A DNA stretch of 64,000 bases from Candidatus Streptomyces philanthi (GTDB taxonomy: Bacteria; Actinomycetota; Actinomycetes; Streptomycetales; Streptomycetaceae). Position numbers and translations under genes: made by a program. Every line of letters begins with the position of its first letter. The stretch's first letter is position 1. Under the pieces are notes generated by a model. It was not told the DNA's origin. It saw only the letters and a list, made by a program, of their open reading frames with translations, and did not search any database. The stretch spans positions 1,116,001 through 1,180,000 of the forward strand of contig CP073042.1 in the NCBI GenBank assembly GCA_018114805.1. Reading direction: 5' to 3'. This document shows positions 50,146-60,926 of this stretch, piece after piece.

Positions 50146-50950
50146 CGCGACCTTCAGGACGGTGGACCAGAACGCCACCGTCGACCCTCTCAGCCTGCAG
50201 ACAAGCGCACCCCGGCGTGTCCGAAACACGACCACACACTCCCCTGTAACAGACGTAGTTGGCCATGCTCAGGTACAAGTCAGCAAGCCCCGTACGCCAC
50301 AGCGTCCCCCTCCCCCGCCCGACGGGGCCCAACCCCGCACCCGGCCCAGCCCCCCGCGCCAGCGCGTACGCCGTGGAAACCCGGAGGTCAACCGGCCGGC
50401 AGGCAGGGACGAGGGCGGGGGCGTACGCCGCGTACGCATGAACACGCACATCACAGGTGCACCCTCCCGACGACCAGAATCAACGGCCATTTCCGGCCAC
50501 CCACTCCCGTCGCACACTTTTCCGAGCGCATTCCACGTCCTCTCGCGGGCCGTCGGGATGCCGACGGAAAAGAGGAGTTTTGCTGGTGACGGCAGGAAAC
50601 CGGGGATAAGATATCGCGCGCTGCTCGCGATGGCGGTCAGTGATGGTGGTGTGGGGTGGGGGCACCATGCTTGAGCTGCGAGAACACGCTACCCGGGACG
50701 GGTTCACCCGAGGCCGTGAACGTGCGTTTGCTTTCCCTGGTCTGCCACGCTTACGTACTGCCCCAATACACCCAGACGGCCATCACAAAGCGGTCCACGC
50801 AACGTCAGTGGGCCTTTTTCTTCCCTGATGTTCGCGGCCGGCGTCCGCCCGAAGTCATGAAGTGGACGTGCGGCGAGAAGCGGGTGCTTCGTTTCACGAC
50901 AGAAGTGACGACAGAAGTGACACGACGAGAGAAGTGTGGAGTGTCATGCC
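50146..50950. other. Long intergenic region upstream of the LANTG protein gene
   Basis: About 800 bp with AT-richer stretches (50480-50620, 50750-50930). Just before the start at 50951 are two tandem copies of ACGACAGAAGTG and a third degenerate one (about 50898-50935). No gene is convincing; probably a long regulatory leader. Confidence 0.45.
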
Positions 50951-53536
50951 ATGAACCGAGTCGGTAGGGACGACTCACGCGGGTTAACCCGGAGACTCAC
51001 GGAGTCGTCGGGGCGCATCGGGTTGTCCGTTCTCCTATTGACAGTCGGCGCCCTGGGGGCGAGGGCTGGGCCGGCCGCCGCTTCGGCGGACGACGGCACG
51101 CTGACGGTCCAGGTGCTGCGCGACTTCTTCGGCACAAACGTGGTGAACGGTACCATGGACGTGCCGCAGCGGGGCATGAAGGTGGAGGTCACCGACCCCG
51201 AGGGGCACGTCGTGCGCGGCGTCACGGACGCCACGGGCAAGGTCGTGGTGGAAGGGTCGACGAAGCTGGAGGGCGGGCGGTACCGGGTCGACGTCAGCGT
51301 TCCGGGACCGTACGACAAGTACCTGCGGGCGGCGCCCGCGTCCACGGCGGAGAACCACTTCGACAGCTTCACGTCGTTCGTGGACGTGTCGGAGGGCAAG
51401 GACGCCTCCGTGGTGACGGGGGTGTGGGACCCGGCGGACTACGCGCTGCCGGACACGCGGTACTTCGTACCGACCCACAACGGCGCCAACACGACCGACA
51501 ACCGGGCGTTGGTGGCGTTCGACACGAAGTCCCGGGGCACGTGTCCCACCGACAAGGCCTGCCCCACCACGCTGGCCACGCAGGACCAGGTGGGCACGAC
51601 GTTCGGGCTGGCGTACGACACGGACAACGGCCGGTTGTTCCAGAGCGCGTTCGCCCGGCGCTACGCCCCGTACGGGCCCCAGGGTGGCGGCGCGATCTAC
51701 ACGGTGCCGGCGAACGGCTCGGGTACTCCGAAGCTGTTCGCGCGGGTGCCGGACGCCGCGGTGACGGAGCACGACACCGCGAACCTGATCAAGGACACCG
51801 GGTTCACCCAGGCACCGGGCAAGGAGAGCATCGGCGGCCTGGCCCTGTCGGAGGACGGTTCGACGCTGTAGGAGGTGAACCTGCGGACCCGGAGCCTGGT
51901 GAGCTTCGACGCGACGGGCGAGAAGGCCGACAAGCCCAAGGCGACGGTTCCGATCCCGGACCCGGGGTGCGCGAGCGCCGACGATTGGCGGCCGTTCGGT
52001 CTCCAGTTCCACAACAACACGCTGCACGTCGGCGGCGTGTGCAGCGCGGAGAGCACGCAGCAGCGCGCGGGCCTGAAGGCGGTCGTCGCCACGTACGACG
52101 GCAAGCGGTTCTCCACGGTGTTGAGCCACCCGCTCACGGCCGCACGCGGCAGCGTCTTCGGGGCCGGTGACGACAAGGGCACCCACTGGAACCCGTGGAA
52201 CACCGACCTGGGCACCTGGGACGACCGCAAGCAGGGCAACGTCTTCATCGATCCGCAGCCGGAGCTGTCCTCGCTCGCCTTCGCCCGCGACGGCTCGATG
52301 ATCCTCGGTTTCCGTGACCGGTTCATGGACGTGCTCAGCTGGGGCGGGCTCGACCCCCGGCCGGGGAACGACACGGCGGAGAACGGCATGTCCGGCGGTG
52401 ACATCACCATGGTGTGCGCCACCCCAACCGGCGAGTACCAGTGGGAGGGGACCGGAAGCTGCCGCAACCACGCCACTCCCGCCAACAGTGGTGGTCAGGC
52501 CGCCGGCGTGGTCGAGTACTTCCCGGGCGACTTCTACACCAGCGCGCACCAGGAGACCGCGCTCGGGGCGGTGGCGTACATCCCGCAGCAACAGTGTTTC
52601 GCCAGCACCGAGTTCGACCCAGTCGTCGACGTGGCCACCTCCGGGACCAGGTACTTCGACATCACGACCGGTCAGGGTCCGGGCAACGCCCCGAAGGCCA
52701 ACGGGTTCGAGTTCGTCAGCCGGGCGCAGGGCGGTTTCGGCAAGGCCGGCGGGCTCGGTGACATCGCGTACGCGGCGGCGAACGCGCCGATCCAGATCGG
52801 CAACGTCGTGTGGTTCGACGGCGACCACAACGGCATCCAGGACCCGGGACACGTGTTGCTGCCGGGGGCGACGATCAGCCTGCTGGACGCCGACGGCAAG
52901 GAGATCGCCACGACCGAGACCAGTGCCGACGGCGAGTACTACTCCGGCGGTGTCGGTGCCGAGTACGAGCTGACGCGAGGTGCCAAGTACACGGTGCGGT
53001 TCGACGTGTGCACCGCGGACACCAGCCAGGTGCCCGAGCAACCCACCGCGGACAAGCTGAGGTTCACGCTTCCGCGGGCCAGCGACGACCGTGCGCACGA
53101 CTCCAACGTGACGCCGCCGAAGACCGGGCCGCTGTGCACCGGCGAGGCGCCGGCCAAGGCGGGCGGGGTCGACCACACGATCGACGCCGGGGTGTACATC
53201 CCGAAGGACACGCCGTCCCCGAACCCCACCCCGACGCCCACGCCGACCTGGGAGCCAACCCCGACGTCGACCTCGACCCCGGCTCCGCCCACGGACACCA
53301 TGCCGCCGACCCCCGTGCCGCCCGGCAACCAACCGGACCCGAACGGTGGCGGCGGACCGGGCGGCGGAGATAGCGGCGGTAGTGGCGGTGGCGGCGCCCA
53401 GGACGGTGGCGGCGGTTCGCTGGCCAACACCGGTGCGTCCAGCGTGCCGGAGCTGGTCGGACTCGTCGGCCTGCTGGTGGGTTCGGGCCTGGTCATCGCG
53501 TACGTGACCCGGAACCACCGCGCCCGGCGGCACTGA
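50951..53536 (+). CDS. LANTG-anchored surface protein with SdrD B-like repeat (in-frame TAG)
   Basis: 861 codons from ATG 50951. Signal peptide IGLSVLLLTVGALGARAGPAAASA, then a beta-rich carboxypeptidase-regulatory-like unit (VEVTDPEGHVVRGVTDATGKVVV), a long beta-propeller-like region (IGGLALSEDGSTL-stop-EVNLRTRSLVSFD, ELSSLAFARDGSMILGFRDR), an SdrD B-like module (IGNVVWFDGDHNGIQDPG...ISLLDADGKEIATTETSADGEYY), a Pro/Thr-rich wall-spanning stretch, and the sorting signal SLANTGASS with a final hydrophobic helix and RRH. The TAG at 51869-51871 lies inside a repeat motif in an otherwise continuous frame. Covalent attachment to the wall by class E sortase is expected. Confidence 0.85.
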
Positions 53537-53556
53537 CCGGGCCGGACACCGCCGAA

Positions 53557-53602
53557 CAGCCCGCACGGCACCGAGCAGCACTGAGAGGGGCTGTGCGGGC
53601 TG
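53557..53602 (+). terminator. Inverted repeat after the surface-protein gene
   Basis: CAGCCCGCAC (53557-53566) and GTGCGGGCTG (53593-53602), perfect 10-bp arms with a 26-base loop, 21 bp after the stop. Likely a terminator. Confidence 0.5.
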
Positions 53603-53769
53603 AACGGCACCGAACAGCGCTGTGCGGAGCGCACGAAGGTGAGCTGCCCGTCCGCGTCCCAGAACGGGCGGGCGGCTCACGTCTCGGCCGGTCCACGGGG
53701 GCCGGCCTCGATGTCGTCTGCCGCCTGGCCGTCGCCTACCGCGTCTGCGCGCGGTGGTAGGTCGGTGGG

Positions 53770-54620
53770 GTGACCGAAAGGGTGAAGCGGCAAGTGTCAG
53801 CGTCGAACCGCGCGCCGAGCGCGCGCCCCCGCAGGGTCCCCTCGGGGCGTCCGACCGGCCGGCGTCAGTGGCCGCCGTCGCGGCGGGCCACGGCCGTCAT
53901 CAGTGTCGCGGCCGTGGGAGTGGCCGCGCTGGTCGCGGTGGTCGTCCTGCTGTTCGCCGACGACGACTCCGGCGGCGGTGGGCCACGCCGGCTGACGTCG
54001 CAGGAGGCGAGCCGGCTGGCGATGGCCCGGTTCCGCAACTACGAGGCGCGGGGCCGCGCGGTGACGATCACCGTGCCGGGCGCCGCCGGCGAGCTGACCG
54101 TCACTGGTGCCGTCGGCTACCGGCGCAAGGTCGGTTACGGCGTCGTGCACGGCACCGGACGCAACAGGTCCAGCGACGGGCTGATCCAGTTGATGCCCAC
54201 CTCGGTGCGCGTCCACCCGATGGCGGACGCCCCGGCGCACGCCCCCGCGTCGCCGCCCCGCTCGGGCTGGCACGACCGCCCGCCGCTGGCGTCCGGCAGC
54301 GCGATGGACACCGCCCTGTCCATCGCGCTGGGCCTCGGCGGCGACCGCCCCGACAACGCCGAACTGCTGTCGCAGAACGGCGCCGCCTGGTGGGGGCGGG
54401 AGCAGGTGGCCGGGGAGCGGGTGGACGTCATGACCGGGCCGTCGTCGCCCGACCGCTCCGGCACGGCGGGCAACGTGCGCTATACTGGATCCACTCCGAC
54501 GGCACCCTGCACCGGGTCCGGGCCGCCGTGGAATCGCAGCCGGAGCCGGTGGTCATCCACTTCGGCACCCACCCGTACGTGCCCGTCGAGCCCGTGCCCA
54601 CGGCCGCCCCGACCCGCTAA
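53770..54620 (+). CDS. Single-pass membrane protein, conserved hypothetical (frameshifted)
   Basis: GTG 53770. A basic, Pro/Arg-rich cytoplasmic tail (~45 residues), one helix ([20 protein letters not shown]), then an extracytoplasmic domain: RLTSQEASRLAMARFRNYEARGRAVTITVPGAAGELTVTGAVGYRRKVGYGVVHG. A Pro-rich region and LGGDRPDNAELLSQNGAAWWGREQVAGERVDVMTGPS follow. The frame changes near 54482, and the next frame gives a coherent end (YWIHSDGTLHRVRAAVESQPEPVVIHFG) to TAA 54620. The architecture is common in Streptomyces, function unknown. Convergent with the beta-helix lipoprotein gene. Confidence 0.72.
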
Positions 54621-54651
54621 CCGTATCGATCACGAGCGTCGTCGACGCCGG

Positions 54652-55997
54652 TCAGCACGCCCGCACCCGGGCGTTGGCGGCGAGCAGGGAGACCGGCGGC
54701 AGCGGGATGTCCGCCGTCTTCGGCAGCGCGGGGACGGGCGGCACGGTGGTGGCGCCCGCCGTGGCCGCGTCGGGGAACTGCGGCTGCGGGGCGGGCGCCG
54801 CGGCCTCGGTGAACGGCATGCCGCCGGGCGCCGTCGGCGCCGGCCACGTGCCGGTCGGCGAGGACGTCCCGGCCGGCACCGGACAGGACGCGGTGGTCGC
54901 GAGCCGGGCGGGCACGGTCTTGCGCAGCTCGTTGCCGCGCAGGCAGTTGTCCCGGCGCGGGGTCGCGGTGGGGAACGTCCAGCCGACGTCGACGGCGTTG
55001 TCGGTGAACGTGTTGTCCGTGATCCGGTTGGCGAGCGTGGTGATGTCGGCGGTCGCGGTGAGCACCAGCCCGGCGTTGCGGTGGTCGGCGACGCGGTTGC
55101 GGAAGACCTGGTTGTCGCTGCCGCCGTCGATGCCGATCCCGACGCCCCACCCGCCGTCGGCCTGCTGCGGGGTGGCCGCCTGCTGGTTGGCAGCGATCAG
55201 GTTGCCGGCGATGACGGAACCCCGCTGCGGGAGCAGCTTCTCCTGGTGGTTGGAGTTGGTGGTCAGCCCGACCCGGTTGCCGACCAGGCGGTTGCGGACC
55301 ACGTACATGTCCTCGCTGGCGTTGGTGCCCTCGTAGCCCACCACGTTGAGTTCGGCGACGTTGTCCCGGACCACGATGTTGCAGGGCTTGCACTGGCCGA
55401 CGTAGATCCCCGAGTCGGCGCCGCCGGACGCGTAGCTGTGCGCGATGACGCCGTTCTGGGCGGAGAACGCGTAGATGCCGTACAGGCCGTTGCGGGTCGC
55501 GGTCACGTGCGAGACCAGGAACGACTTCAGGAAGCTGACCGGCTCGTCGCCGGTGTCGTAGCCGTCCCCCGATCCCGGCAGGCCGGCGGCGGCCTTCGCC
55601 GAGCCGGTGATCAGGACCCCGTTCTGCGTGTTGTTCCGCACGGTCAGGTTCTACACGGCCACGCCGGGCGCGGAGACGAGGACGCCGTTGGGCTGCCGCG
55701 ACCGCCCGTCGATGACGACCTTGTCCCGGGAGACGCCGCGCAGGGTGACGCGCGGCCGGTCGATCCGCACCGACTCGTGGTAGACGCCGGGGGCGACCAG
55801 CACCAGGTCACCGGGTTGAGCCAGGGAGACCGCGGCCGAGATCGTCGGGGCGTTGGCCGGTACGCGGATCGTGACGTGCGCGCCGGCCGGGCGCCGACCT
55901 CGTCCGAGTCGCCGCCGCCACCGTCACCGCCGCAGCCGGCTACCAGCGTCAGCGTGCCCACTACCGCCGCCCACACGCGAAGAGCTAACCGAGGCAT
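54652..55997 (-). CDS. Right-handed beta-helix lipoprotein, NosD-like (frameshift plus in-frame TAG)
   Basis: ATG 55997. Lipoprotein signal peptide LRVWAAVVGTLTLVAGCGG (lipobox VAGC). The frame changes near 55885 and a parallel beta-helix begins: PTISAAVSLAQPGDLVLVAPGVYHESV, VTLRGVSRDKVVIDG, then an in-frame TAG (55651-55653) within APGVAV-stop-NLTVRNNTQNGVLI, followed by many helix rungs (GIYAFSAQNGVIAHSYASGG, GIYVGQCKPCNIVVRDNVAELN, NQVFRNRVADHRNAGLVL). Copper-processing NosD and carbohydrate-acting proteins share this fold. Without Nos genes nearby a surface or polysaccharide role is more likely. The C-terminus is Pro/Ala-rich. Confidence 0.8.
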
Positions 55998-56087
55998 GAT
56001 CCCAGTCTGGCACGGTGCTCCCAATTCCTCCCCGGAAAAGCCGGGTTGACCAGCGCGCGCCGATTCGGGTGTGACACTCTGCACGCC

Positions 56088-57277
56088 ATGCGCCGCCGGG
56101 CCGATCGCCAGCCGTCCCGCCGCACCTTCCTCGAGGCCACCGGCGCCCTGGTGGCCGCCGGCCTGACCGCGGGCTGCACGGCCGGACTCCACCCAGCCGG
56201 ACAGGCACGCCGCCACCCCGGAGACCACCTCGGCGGCCACTCCGATGCCGGTCGCCGCGACGGGCCGCCACCAGGCGGGCATCACGCTCCCCGAGCCCGC
56301 CCAACCCCATCTGCTCGCGGTGGTCGCCGACCTCGACGCCGGCGTGGCCACCGGCCCGCTCCTGGCCGAACTCGGCCGCGCCATCCACACGCTCACCTCG
56401 GGCACCGACCCGCGCCTCCTCGGCCTGGAGCCGGGCGACCTGACCGTGACCGTCGGCGTGGGCCCCCGGCTGGTGCGCGCGGTCGGTGCCTCGCTGCCCG
56501 GCACGAGTGACCTGCCCCGCTTCTCCCGCGAACGGATCGCCCCCGGGGCTCACAGCGGCGACCTGCTGCTCCAGCTCTGCGCCAGCGACCCGCTGCTCCT
56601 CCCGGTCGCCGCCGCCGTGCTCGCGGACCAGACCGGTGACCGGGTCCGCGAACGCTGGCGCCAGTCAGCGCGCCGCGGGGCGAACGTGCCCATCGGCGAG
56701 GGCCGCACCGCCCCCCGCAACCCGCTCGGCTTCGTCGACGGCATCATCAGCCCGCACGCGGCCGCCGAACGGGAGCGCGACCTGTGGCTGGCCGGGCCCC
56801 CGGAGGTCGCCGGCGGCACCCTGGCCGTGCTGCGCCGGATGGAACTCGACCTGCCACGCTTCGCCGCCCTGTCCGTGGCCGAGCAGGAGGCGGTCTTCGG
56901 CCGGCGCCGGGCCAGCAGCCGTCCCGCTCTCCGGCGGCAGCGCCGCCACGGGCCCGGAACTCGGGGCCAAGACACCGGACGGGCGCTACCTCGTCCCCGC
57001 CGACGCCCACGCGCGCCGCGCGCACGCCGCCGCGGTCGGGGTCGGCCTCATGCTCCGCCGCTCGTACGGCATCGACGCCCCGGCCCCCGGACTGCTGTTC
57101 ATCAGCTTCCAGAACGAGCTGCGGACCTTCACCGCCACCCTCACCCACATGGACACCTCCGACGCGCTGCTGCCCTTCACCACCACGACCGCCAGCGCGA
57201 CGTTCCTCATCCTCCCGGGCTTCGACGCCCAACGCCCGCTGGGATCGCGCCTGTTCGGACGTTCGCGGGCCACCTGA
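56088..57277 (+). CDS. DyP-type haem peroxidase, Tat-exported (frameshifted)
   Basis: ATG 56088. Twin-arginine signal with SRRTFLEATGALVAAGL and a lipobox-like LTAGC. The frame changes near 56235 and near 56925. The DyP fold follows: ITLPEPAQPHLLAVVADLD, GDLTVTVGVGPRLV, SGDLLLQLCASDPLLLPVA, the GxxDG motif NPLGFVDGI (distal Asp), then DGRYLVPADAHARRAHAAA (proximal-His region) and RSYGIDAPAPGLLFISFQNEL. These enzymes use H2O2 to oxidise dyes, phenolics or lignin-like compounds. EfeB-type homologues sit with EfeU/EfeO iron uptake; none is present here. Divergent from the beta-helix gene, which starts only 90 bp away. Confidence 0.88.
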
Positions 57278-57380
57278 CACGGGCTGGGGGGCGGGCCGGC
57301 TCGATGGGGATGCCGGCCCCGGGACCCATCGCCCGATATCCAGGTGCGCGCGATCGGATCGGTGGTGTGGGATCGACGCC

Positions 57381-58256
57381 ATGGCGATCGTGTTGGGCAC
57401 ATCGGACGTTGACGGGCTGGGCGAGGCCGTGGCCGTGCTGCGGGAGTGGCAGGAGGACGGGGCCGCGACGCAGCTCCACCCCGGCGACCTGGGCTGGTAC
57501 TGGCGGTTCGGCGCCAAGGCCACGGCCGCCGCGGTACGCACCTGGCGACGGGACGGGCGGCTGCTCGCCGTGGGCCTGTTGGACGGCCCCACCCTGTTGC
57601 GGATGACGACCGCGCCCGACGTACGGGCCGACGAGGAGTTGGGGCACCGGTTGGTCACGGACCTCACCGCGCCGGAGCGCGGCGTCCTGCCGGCGGAACG
57701 GGTGTGCGTCGAGGCCCCGATGGACGCGCTGCTCCAGGACCTGCTGCCCGCGGCGGGCTGGCACCCCGACGAGCCGTGGACCCCACTGCGCCGCGACCTC
57801 TCGGAGCCGGTGGAGGACCCGGGTGTACGGATCGAGGTGGTCGGCCCGGAACGGGCGCGGGCACGGGCCGAAGTGCAGCGGGCGTCGTTCGGCGGGTCGA
57901 CGTTCACGGCCGAGCGCTGGCAGGCGACGGCCGCCGGCCTGCCGTACGCCGACGCCCGCTGCCTGCTTGCATACGACGCCCACGGCGAGGCGGTGGCAAC
58001 AGTGACCGTCTGGTCGGCGGGCCCCGGCAAGCCAGGAGTGCTGGAACCGATGGGCGTCCACCACGACCACCGAGGCCGCGGCTACGGCAAGGCCATCACA
58101 CTCGCCGCCGCGATCACCCTGCGGGAGCTGGGCTCCTCCAGCGCGCTGGTCAGCACCCCGACGTCCAACGTCGGCGCGGTGGCGACGTACGCGTCGGCTG
58201 GGTTCCAGCCGTTGGGTGAGGTGCGGGATGCGTGTCGGGAGGGGGTGGGTGGGTGA
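57381..58256 (+). CDS. GNAT-family N-acetyltransferase
   Basis: Intact 291 aa, ATG 57381. The N-terminal half is a degenerate GNAT-like domain (LHPGDLGWYWRFGAKATAAAVRTW, LLRMTTAPDVRADEELGHRLVTDL). The C-terminal half is a canonical acetyl-CoA-binding GNAT: RRDLSEPV, TFTAERWQATAAGLPY, AVATVTVWSAGPGKPGVLEPMGVHHDHRGRGYGKAITLAAA (motif A RGRGYGK), and VSTPTSNVGAVATYASAGF (motif B). Tandem-GNAT proteins acetylate small amines such as aminoglycosides; the substrate is unknown. The stop touches the first degenerate CRISPR repeat. Confidence 0.88.
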   Translation: MAIVLGTSDVDGLGEAVAVLREWQEDGAATQLHPGDLGWYWRFGAKATAAAVRTWRRDGRLLAVGLLDGPTLLRMTTAPDVRADEELGHRLVTDLTAPERGVLPAERVCVEAPMDALLQDLLPAAGWHPDEPWTPLRRDLSEPVEDPGVRIEVVGPERARARAEVQRASFGGSTFTAERWQATAAGLPYADARCLLAYDAHGEAVATVTVWSAGPGKPGVLEPMGVHHDHRGRGYGKAITLAAAITLRELGSSSALVSTPTSNVGAVATYASAGFQPLGEVRDACREGVGG

Positions 58257-58400
58257 GGGGGCCCCGCGTGGGCGGGGGCCAGAGCGCCGGCGACCCGGTC
58301 AGAGGCTCACGGGCCTGGGGGCATCCCCGCGGGGGGGCTAGATCGTCCGTATCAACGAGGTGGCCAAGGTCTCGGGTCCATCCCCGCGCGCGGGGACCAG
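58255..58400 (-). CRISPR. Degenerate CRISPR array 1 (three repeats, two spacers)
   Basis: Leader-proximal repeat 58373-58400 contains CATCCCCGCGCGCGGGGACC, typical of actinobacterial type I-E repeats (28-29 bp). Two decayed copies precede it (about 58314-58341 and 58255-58282), with spacers of about 31 bp (58342-58372 and 58283-58313). The leader lies on the right, so transcription would run on the minus strand. No cas genes in the window. Confidence 0.75.
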
Positions 58401-58580
58401 AGTAATTGACCTGCGGGTTTATCGCGCGGTACCCCGGTTTTTGCAACTTCCGCGAACTCGGACCAATCACCCAAGCCGAGCATAATGCTCACCTCACCCT
58501 CCGACAAGCCAGCCTCCGCAGCCTATCCGCAGTCCACCCCACAAGCAGACCGACTGCCGACACCAAACGCGCCCTTAAGG
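58401..58580 (-). promoter_or_regulatory. CRISPR leader 1
   Basis: About 180 bp adjoining the intact repeat, with lower GC and ATTGACCTGCGGGTTTATCG near the repeat. It is clearly homologous to the region beside array 2 (61017-61200). It should carry the array promoter and, if active, the integration site for new spacers. Confidence 0.7.
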
Positions 58581-58840
58581 CACTCAACTGCCCAACGCAT
58601 GCCCCCCGTTCACCCGGCCCCGCCGTCGCGACAGTCGCCAGGGCAGACGCAGCAAGCAGCCCGGACGGTGCACGAACCGGCGACTGAGGCGAGGGCCTGG
58701 CCCGCCTCGACGTAGCGCCAAGGCGCCCGCCCCTCGGAAAGTCGCATGGGAAGAGGCGGGCCGGGGCGAGTCCCGTACGAGCCAGCATCAGCACGGCCGA
58801 CGCCGGCCCCCACGAGCGAAACGAACAGCACCACCGAGGC
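58581..58840. other. Intergenic region
   Basis: About 260 bp beyond the leader homology up to the SDR stop. No gene or repeat supported. Confidence 0.4.
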
Positions 58841-59575
58841 TTACTGGGCGCTCGCGGCCGGGCGGACGATGACTTCGTTGATGTCGATCTGTGGGGGCTG
58901 GGAGATGGCGTAGGCGATGGCGTCCGCTATGGCGGAGGCGGGGAGGGCCACGGCGCGGTAGGTGCGCATGGCCTCCCTAGCGACGGGGTCGGAGATGGTG
59001 TCGGCGAGTTCGGACTCGGTCACGCCCGGGGAGACGAGGGTGACCCTGATGTCACCGGCGGACTCCTGGCGTAGCCCCTCGGAGATGACGCGTACGGCGA
59101 ACTTGGTCGCGCAGTAGACGGCAGCGGTGGGTGAGACCTCGTACGCGCCGACGGAGGCGATGTTCACGAAGTGCCCACCGCCCTGGGCGCGCATCGTGGG
59201 CAGGGCGGCGGCGATACCGTGCAGCACTCCCCGCACGTTCACGTCGATCATCCGGTCCCACTCGTCGGTCTTCAGCACTTCCAGCGGCGAAAGCGGCATC
59301 ACTCCGGCGTTGTTGACCACCACGTCCACTCGGCCGTAGCGCTCGCGGGTGGCGGACACGAAGGCCCGTACGTCGGCGGCGTCCGTGACGTCCAGCCGCC
59401 GGAACGCCGCGCTGCCGCCCGCAGCGGTGATCTCCTTGGTCAGGGCATCGAGACGATCGGTACGTCGCGCCCCGAGGAACAGGCTGTGTCCGTCGGCGGC
59501 CAGCCGGCGGGCGGTCGCCTCACCGATTCCGCTGCTCGCCCCGGTGACCGCGATGACCTTGGCTGTCTCTGTCAT
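58841..59575 (-). CDS. Short-chain dehydrogenase/reductase
   Basis: Intact 244 aa, classical SDR. NAD(P) motif TGASSGIG, NNAG at strand 4, catalytic Ser in IASVGAYE, and YxxxK as YCATK. An Arg in strand 2 (GARRTDRL) suggests NADP(H). It ends with EVIVRPAASAQ, typical of the YdfG/serine-dehydrogenase-like clade often regulated by adjacent MmyB- or TetR-type proteins. Its ATG overlaps the stop of the Atu4866-family gene (ATGA at 59572-59575), so both are one operon divergent from the MmyB-type regulator. Confidence 0.92.
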   Translation of the reverse strand: MTETAKVIAVTGASSGIGEATARRLAADGHSLFLGARRTDRLDALTKEITAAGGSAAFRRLDVTDAADVRAFVSATRERYGRVDVVVNNAGVMPLSPLEVLKTDEWDRMIDVNVRGVLHGIAAALPTMRAQGGGHFVNIASVGAYEVSPTAAVYCATKFAVRVISEGLRQESAGDIRVTLVSPGVTESELADTISDPVAREAMRTYRAVALPASAIADAIAYAISQPPQIDINEVIVRPAASAQ

Positions 59576-59838
59576 GCCTGCGATTCCTCTGGGTAGAGCA
59601 CCAGGTGCTCGTGGTAGAGCACACCGTCACGGATGTCGCCCGTGGCGGTGAACCCGGAGTCGTCGACGTAGTCGATGTGGCTGCCGGTCACCGTGTAGCG
59701 GCCCGTCTACACGGTGTCGCGGTTGCCTCGGGCCTAGTCGTACCGACCGTCTGCCCGCAACTCCTGGCGGATGTGACCATCCGCGGTCACCCACATGCCG
59801 ACCACGTCGGCATCGCCATCAGCCGCGTCCCCTGTCAT
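59572..59838 (-). CDS. Atu4866-family small protein (two in-frame TAG codons)
   Basis: ATG 59838 after GGGAGGGCG; 88 codons. DVVGMWVTADGHIRQELRADGRYD-stop-ARGNRDTV-stop-TGRYTVTGSHIDYVDDSGFTATGDIRDGVLYHEHLVLY matches the Atu4866 family, a small beta-barrel protein commonly next to SDR enzymes. Both TAGs (59734-59736 and 59707-59709) fall where the family has ordinary residues (RYDEARG; a Tyr or Gln before TGRY). Full-length similarity argues for base errors or a very recent lesion. Coupled to the SDR gene. Confidence 0.75.
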
Positions 59839-59917
59839 GACGCCCTCCCCTCGTCCATGGCCCGTGGGCCTGTCTGCTCGACCGAGTCTGGGCAGATCGA
59901 GGGGGGCCGACCAGGTT

Positions 59918-59954
59918 GTGTGTTGCCTGGGTGCGGCACACCCAGGCAACACAC
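59918..59954. promoter_or_regulatory. Perfect 16-bp inverted repeat, operator of the MmyB/SDR divergent promoter
   Basis: GTGTGTTGCCTGGGTG (59918-59933), 5-base spacer, CACCCAGGCAACACAC (59939-59954). It lies 27 bp upstream of the MmyB-type gene and 80 bp upstream of the divergent Atu4866/SDR operon: the ideal place for a dimeric repressor controlling both. Confidence 0.8.
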
Positions 59955-59980
59955 CACCCCCCGCGGCCTAGCCTGGACAC

Positions 59981-60813
59981 ATGGCCGACAACCACCTGGG
60001 AGAGTTCCTCCGCGTGCGCAGAGCGGCGCTGCGGCCGGAGGATGTCGACATGGCGAGTTACGGCGTCCGCAGAGTCGCCGGGTTGCGCCGTGAGGAGGTC
60101 GCCGTCCTGGCCGGGGTGAACGTGGACTACTACACCCGCCTGGAACAGGGACGCGAACGCTACCCGTCAGCCCAGGTACTCAACGCGCTCGGCCGAGCGC
60201 TGCAGCTGGCCCCCGACGCGTACGCGCACCTGCACCGGTTGGCTGGGACAACACCGGACAACCAGTTCACCCACACCACGGACCGGGTCACCCCGGCCCT
60301 ACGCCAACTGCTGGACGGTTACCCGGGCGCCCCGGCGTTCGTCATCAACCGGACCCTGGACATCCTGGCGACCAACGCCCTGGCCGAGGCCCTGCACTCA
60401 CCCTTCGAGCGGGCGGACAACCTGGCCCGCATGGTCTTCCTCGACCCGGCGGGACGACAGGTCTACTCGCGGTGGAACAGCACGGCGCGGGCCACCGTGG
60501 CCCACTTGCGTCAGGCGGCCGGCCTCGACCCGGACAACCCACGACTGCGGGAACTCGTCCACACCCTCACCGAGCGCAGCACGGACTTCACCCACCTGTG
60601 GGCCACCCACGCCGTGCGCGGCAAGACCCAGGACGCCAAGCACTTCCTCCACCCCGCTGTCGGCGCCCTGACCCTCACCTACCAGACCTTCGACGTACGC
60701 GACGCCCCGGCCAACAACTCGTCGTCTACCAGGCTGAACCCGCCAGCCCCAGCGCCCAGGCCCTCAGCCTGCTCGGTTCGCTGCACGCCTCTTCGGACCG
60801 GGCCACGATGTAG
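59981..60813 (+). CDS. MmyB-like XRE-family transcriptional regulator (C-terminal frameshift)
   Basis: ATG 59981, about 277 residues. N-terminal HTH (GEFLRVRRAALRPEDV, VAGLRREEVAVLAGVNVDYYTRLEQGRERYPSAQVLNALGRAL), then the MmyB-like ligand-binding region (LLDGYPGAPAFVINRTLDILATNALAEAL, MVFLDPAGRQVYSRWNSTARATVAHLRQAAG, ELVHTLTERSTDFTHLWATHAVRGK), a PAS-like domain known in relatives to bind fatty-acid-like ligands. The frame changes near 60708, and the next frame gives the usual end LVVYQAEPASPSAQALSLLGSL to TAG 60813. It probably represses the divergent Atu4866/SDR operon through the 16-bp inverted repeat. Confidence 0.9.
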
Positions 60814-60926
60814 CTGCGGGGGTGGTGGGGGTGTGATGGCTTGGACAGCGCTTTGCGGGGGCTCGGCGGTCGGATGGGGCCAGGGAGCCAGTTGCTGACG
60901 GCGGAGTCCTCTCCCGGTTCTTCTTG

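Noticed and set aside
1498..59736. Stop-codon reassignment (TAG or TGA read as an amino acid)
   Set aside because: Both codons also end genes normally here (for example 14953-14955, 10725-10727), the replaced residues differ, and frameshifts of similar frequency point to sequence errors.
60840..60926. Additional CRISPR repeat left of array 2
   Set aside because: A weak GGATGGGGCCAG-like segment is present, but spacing to the next repeat is wrong for this array.
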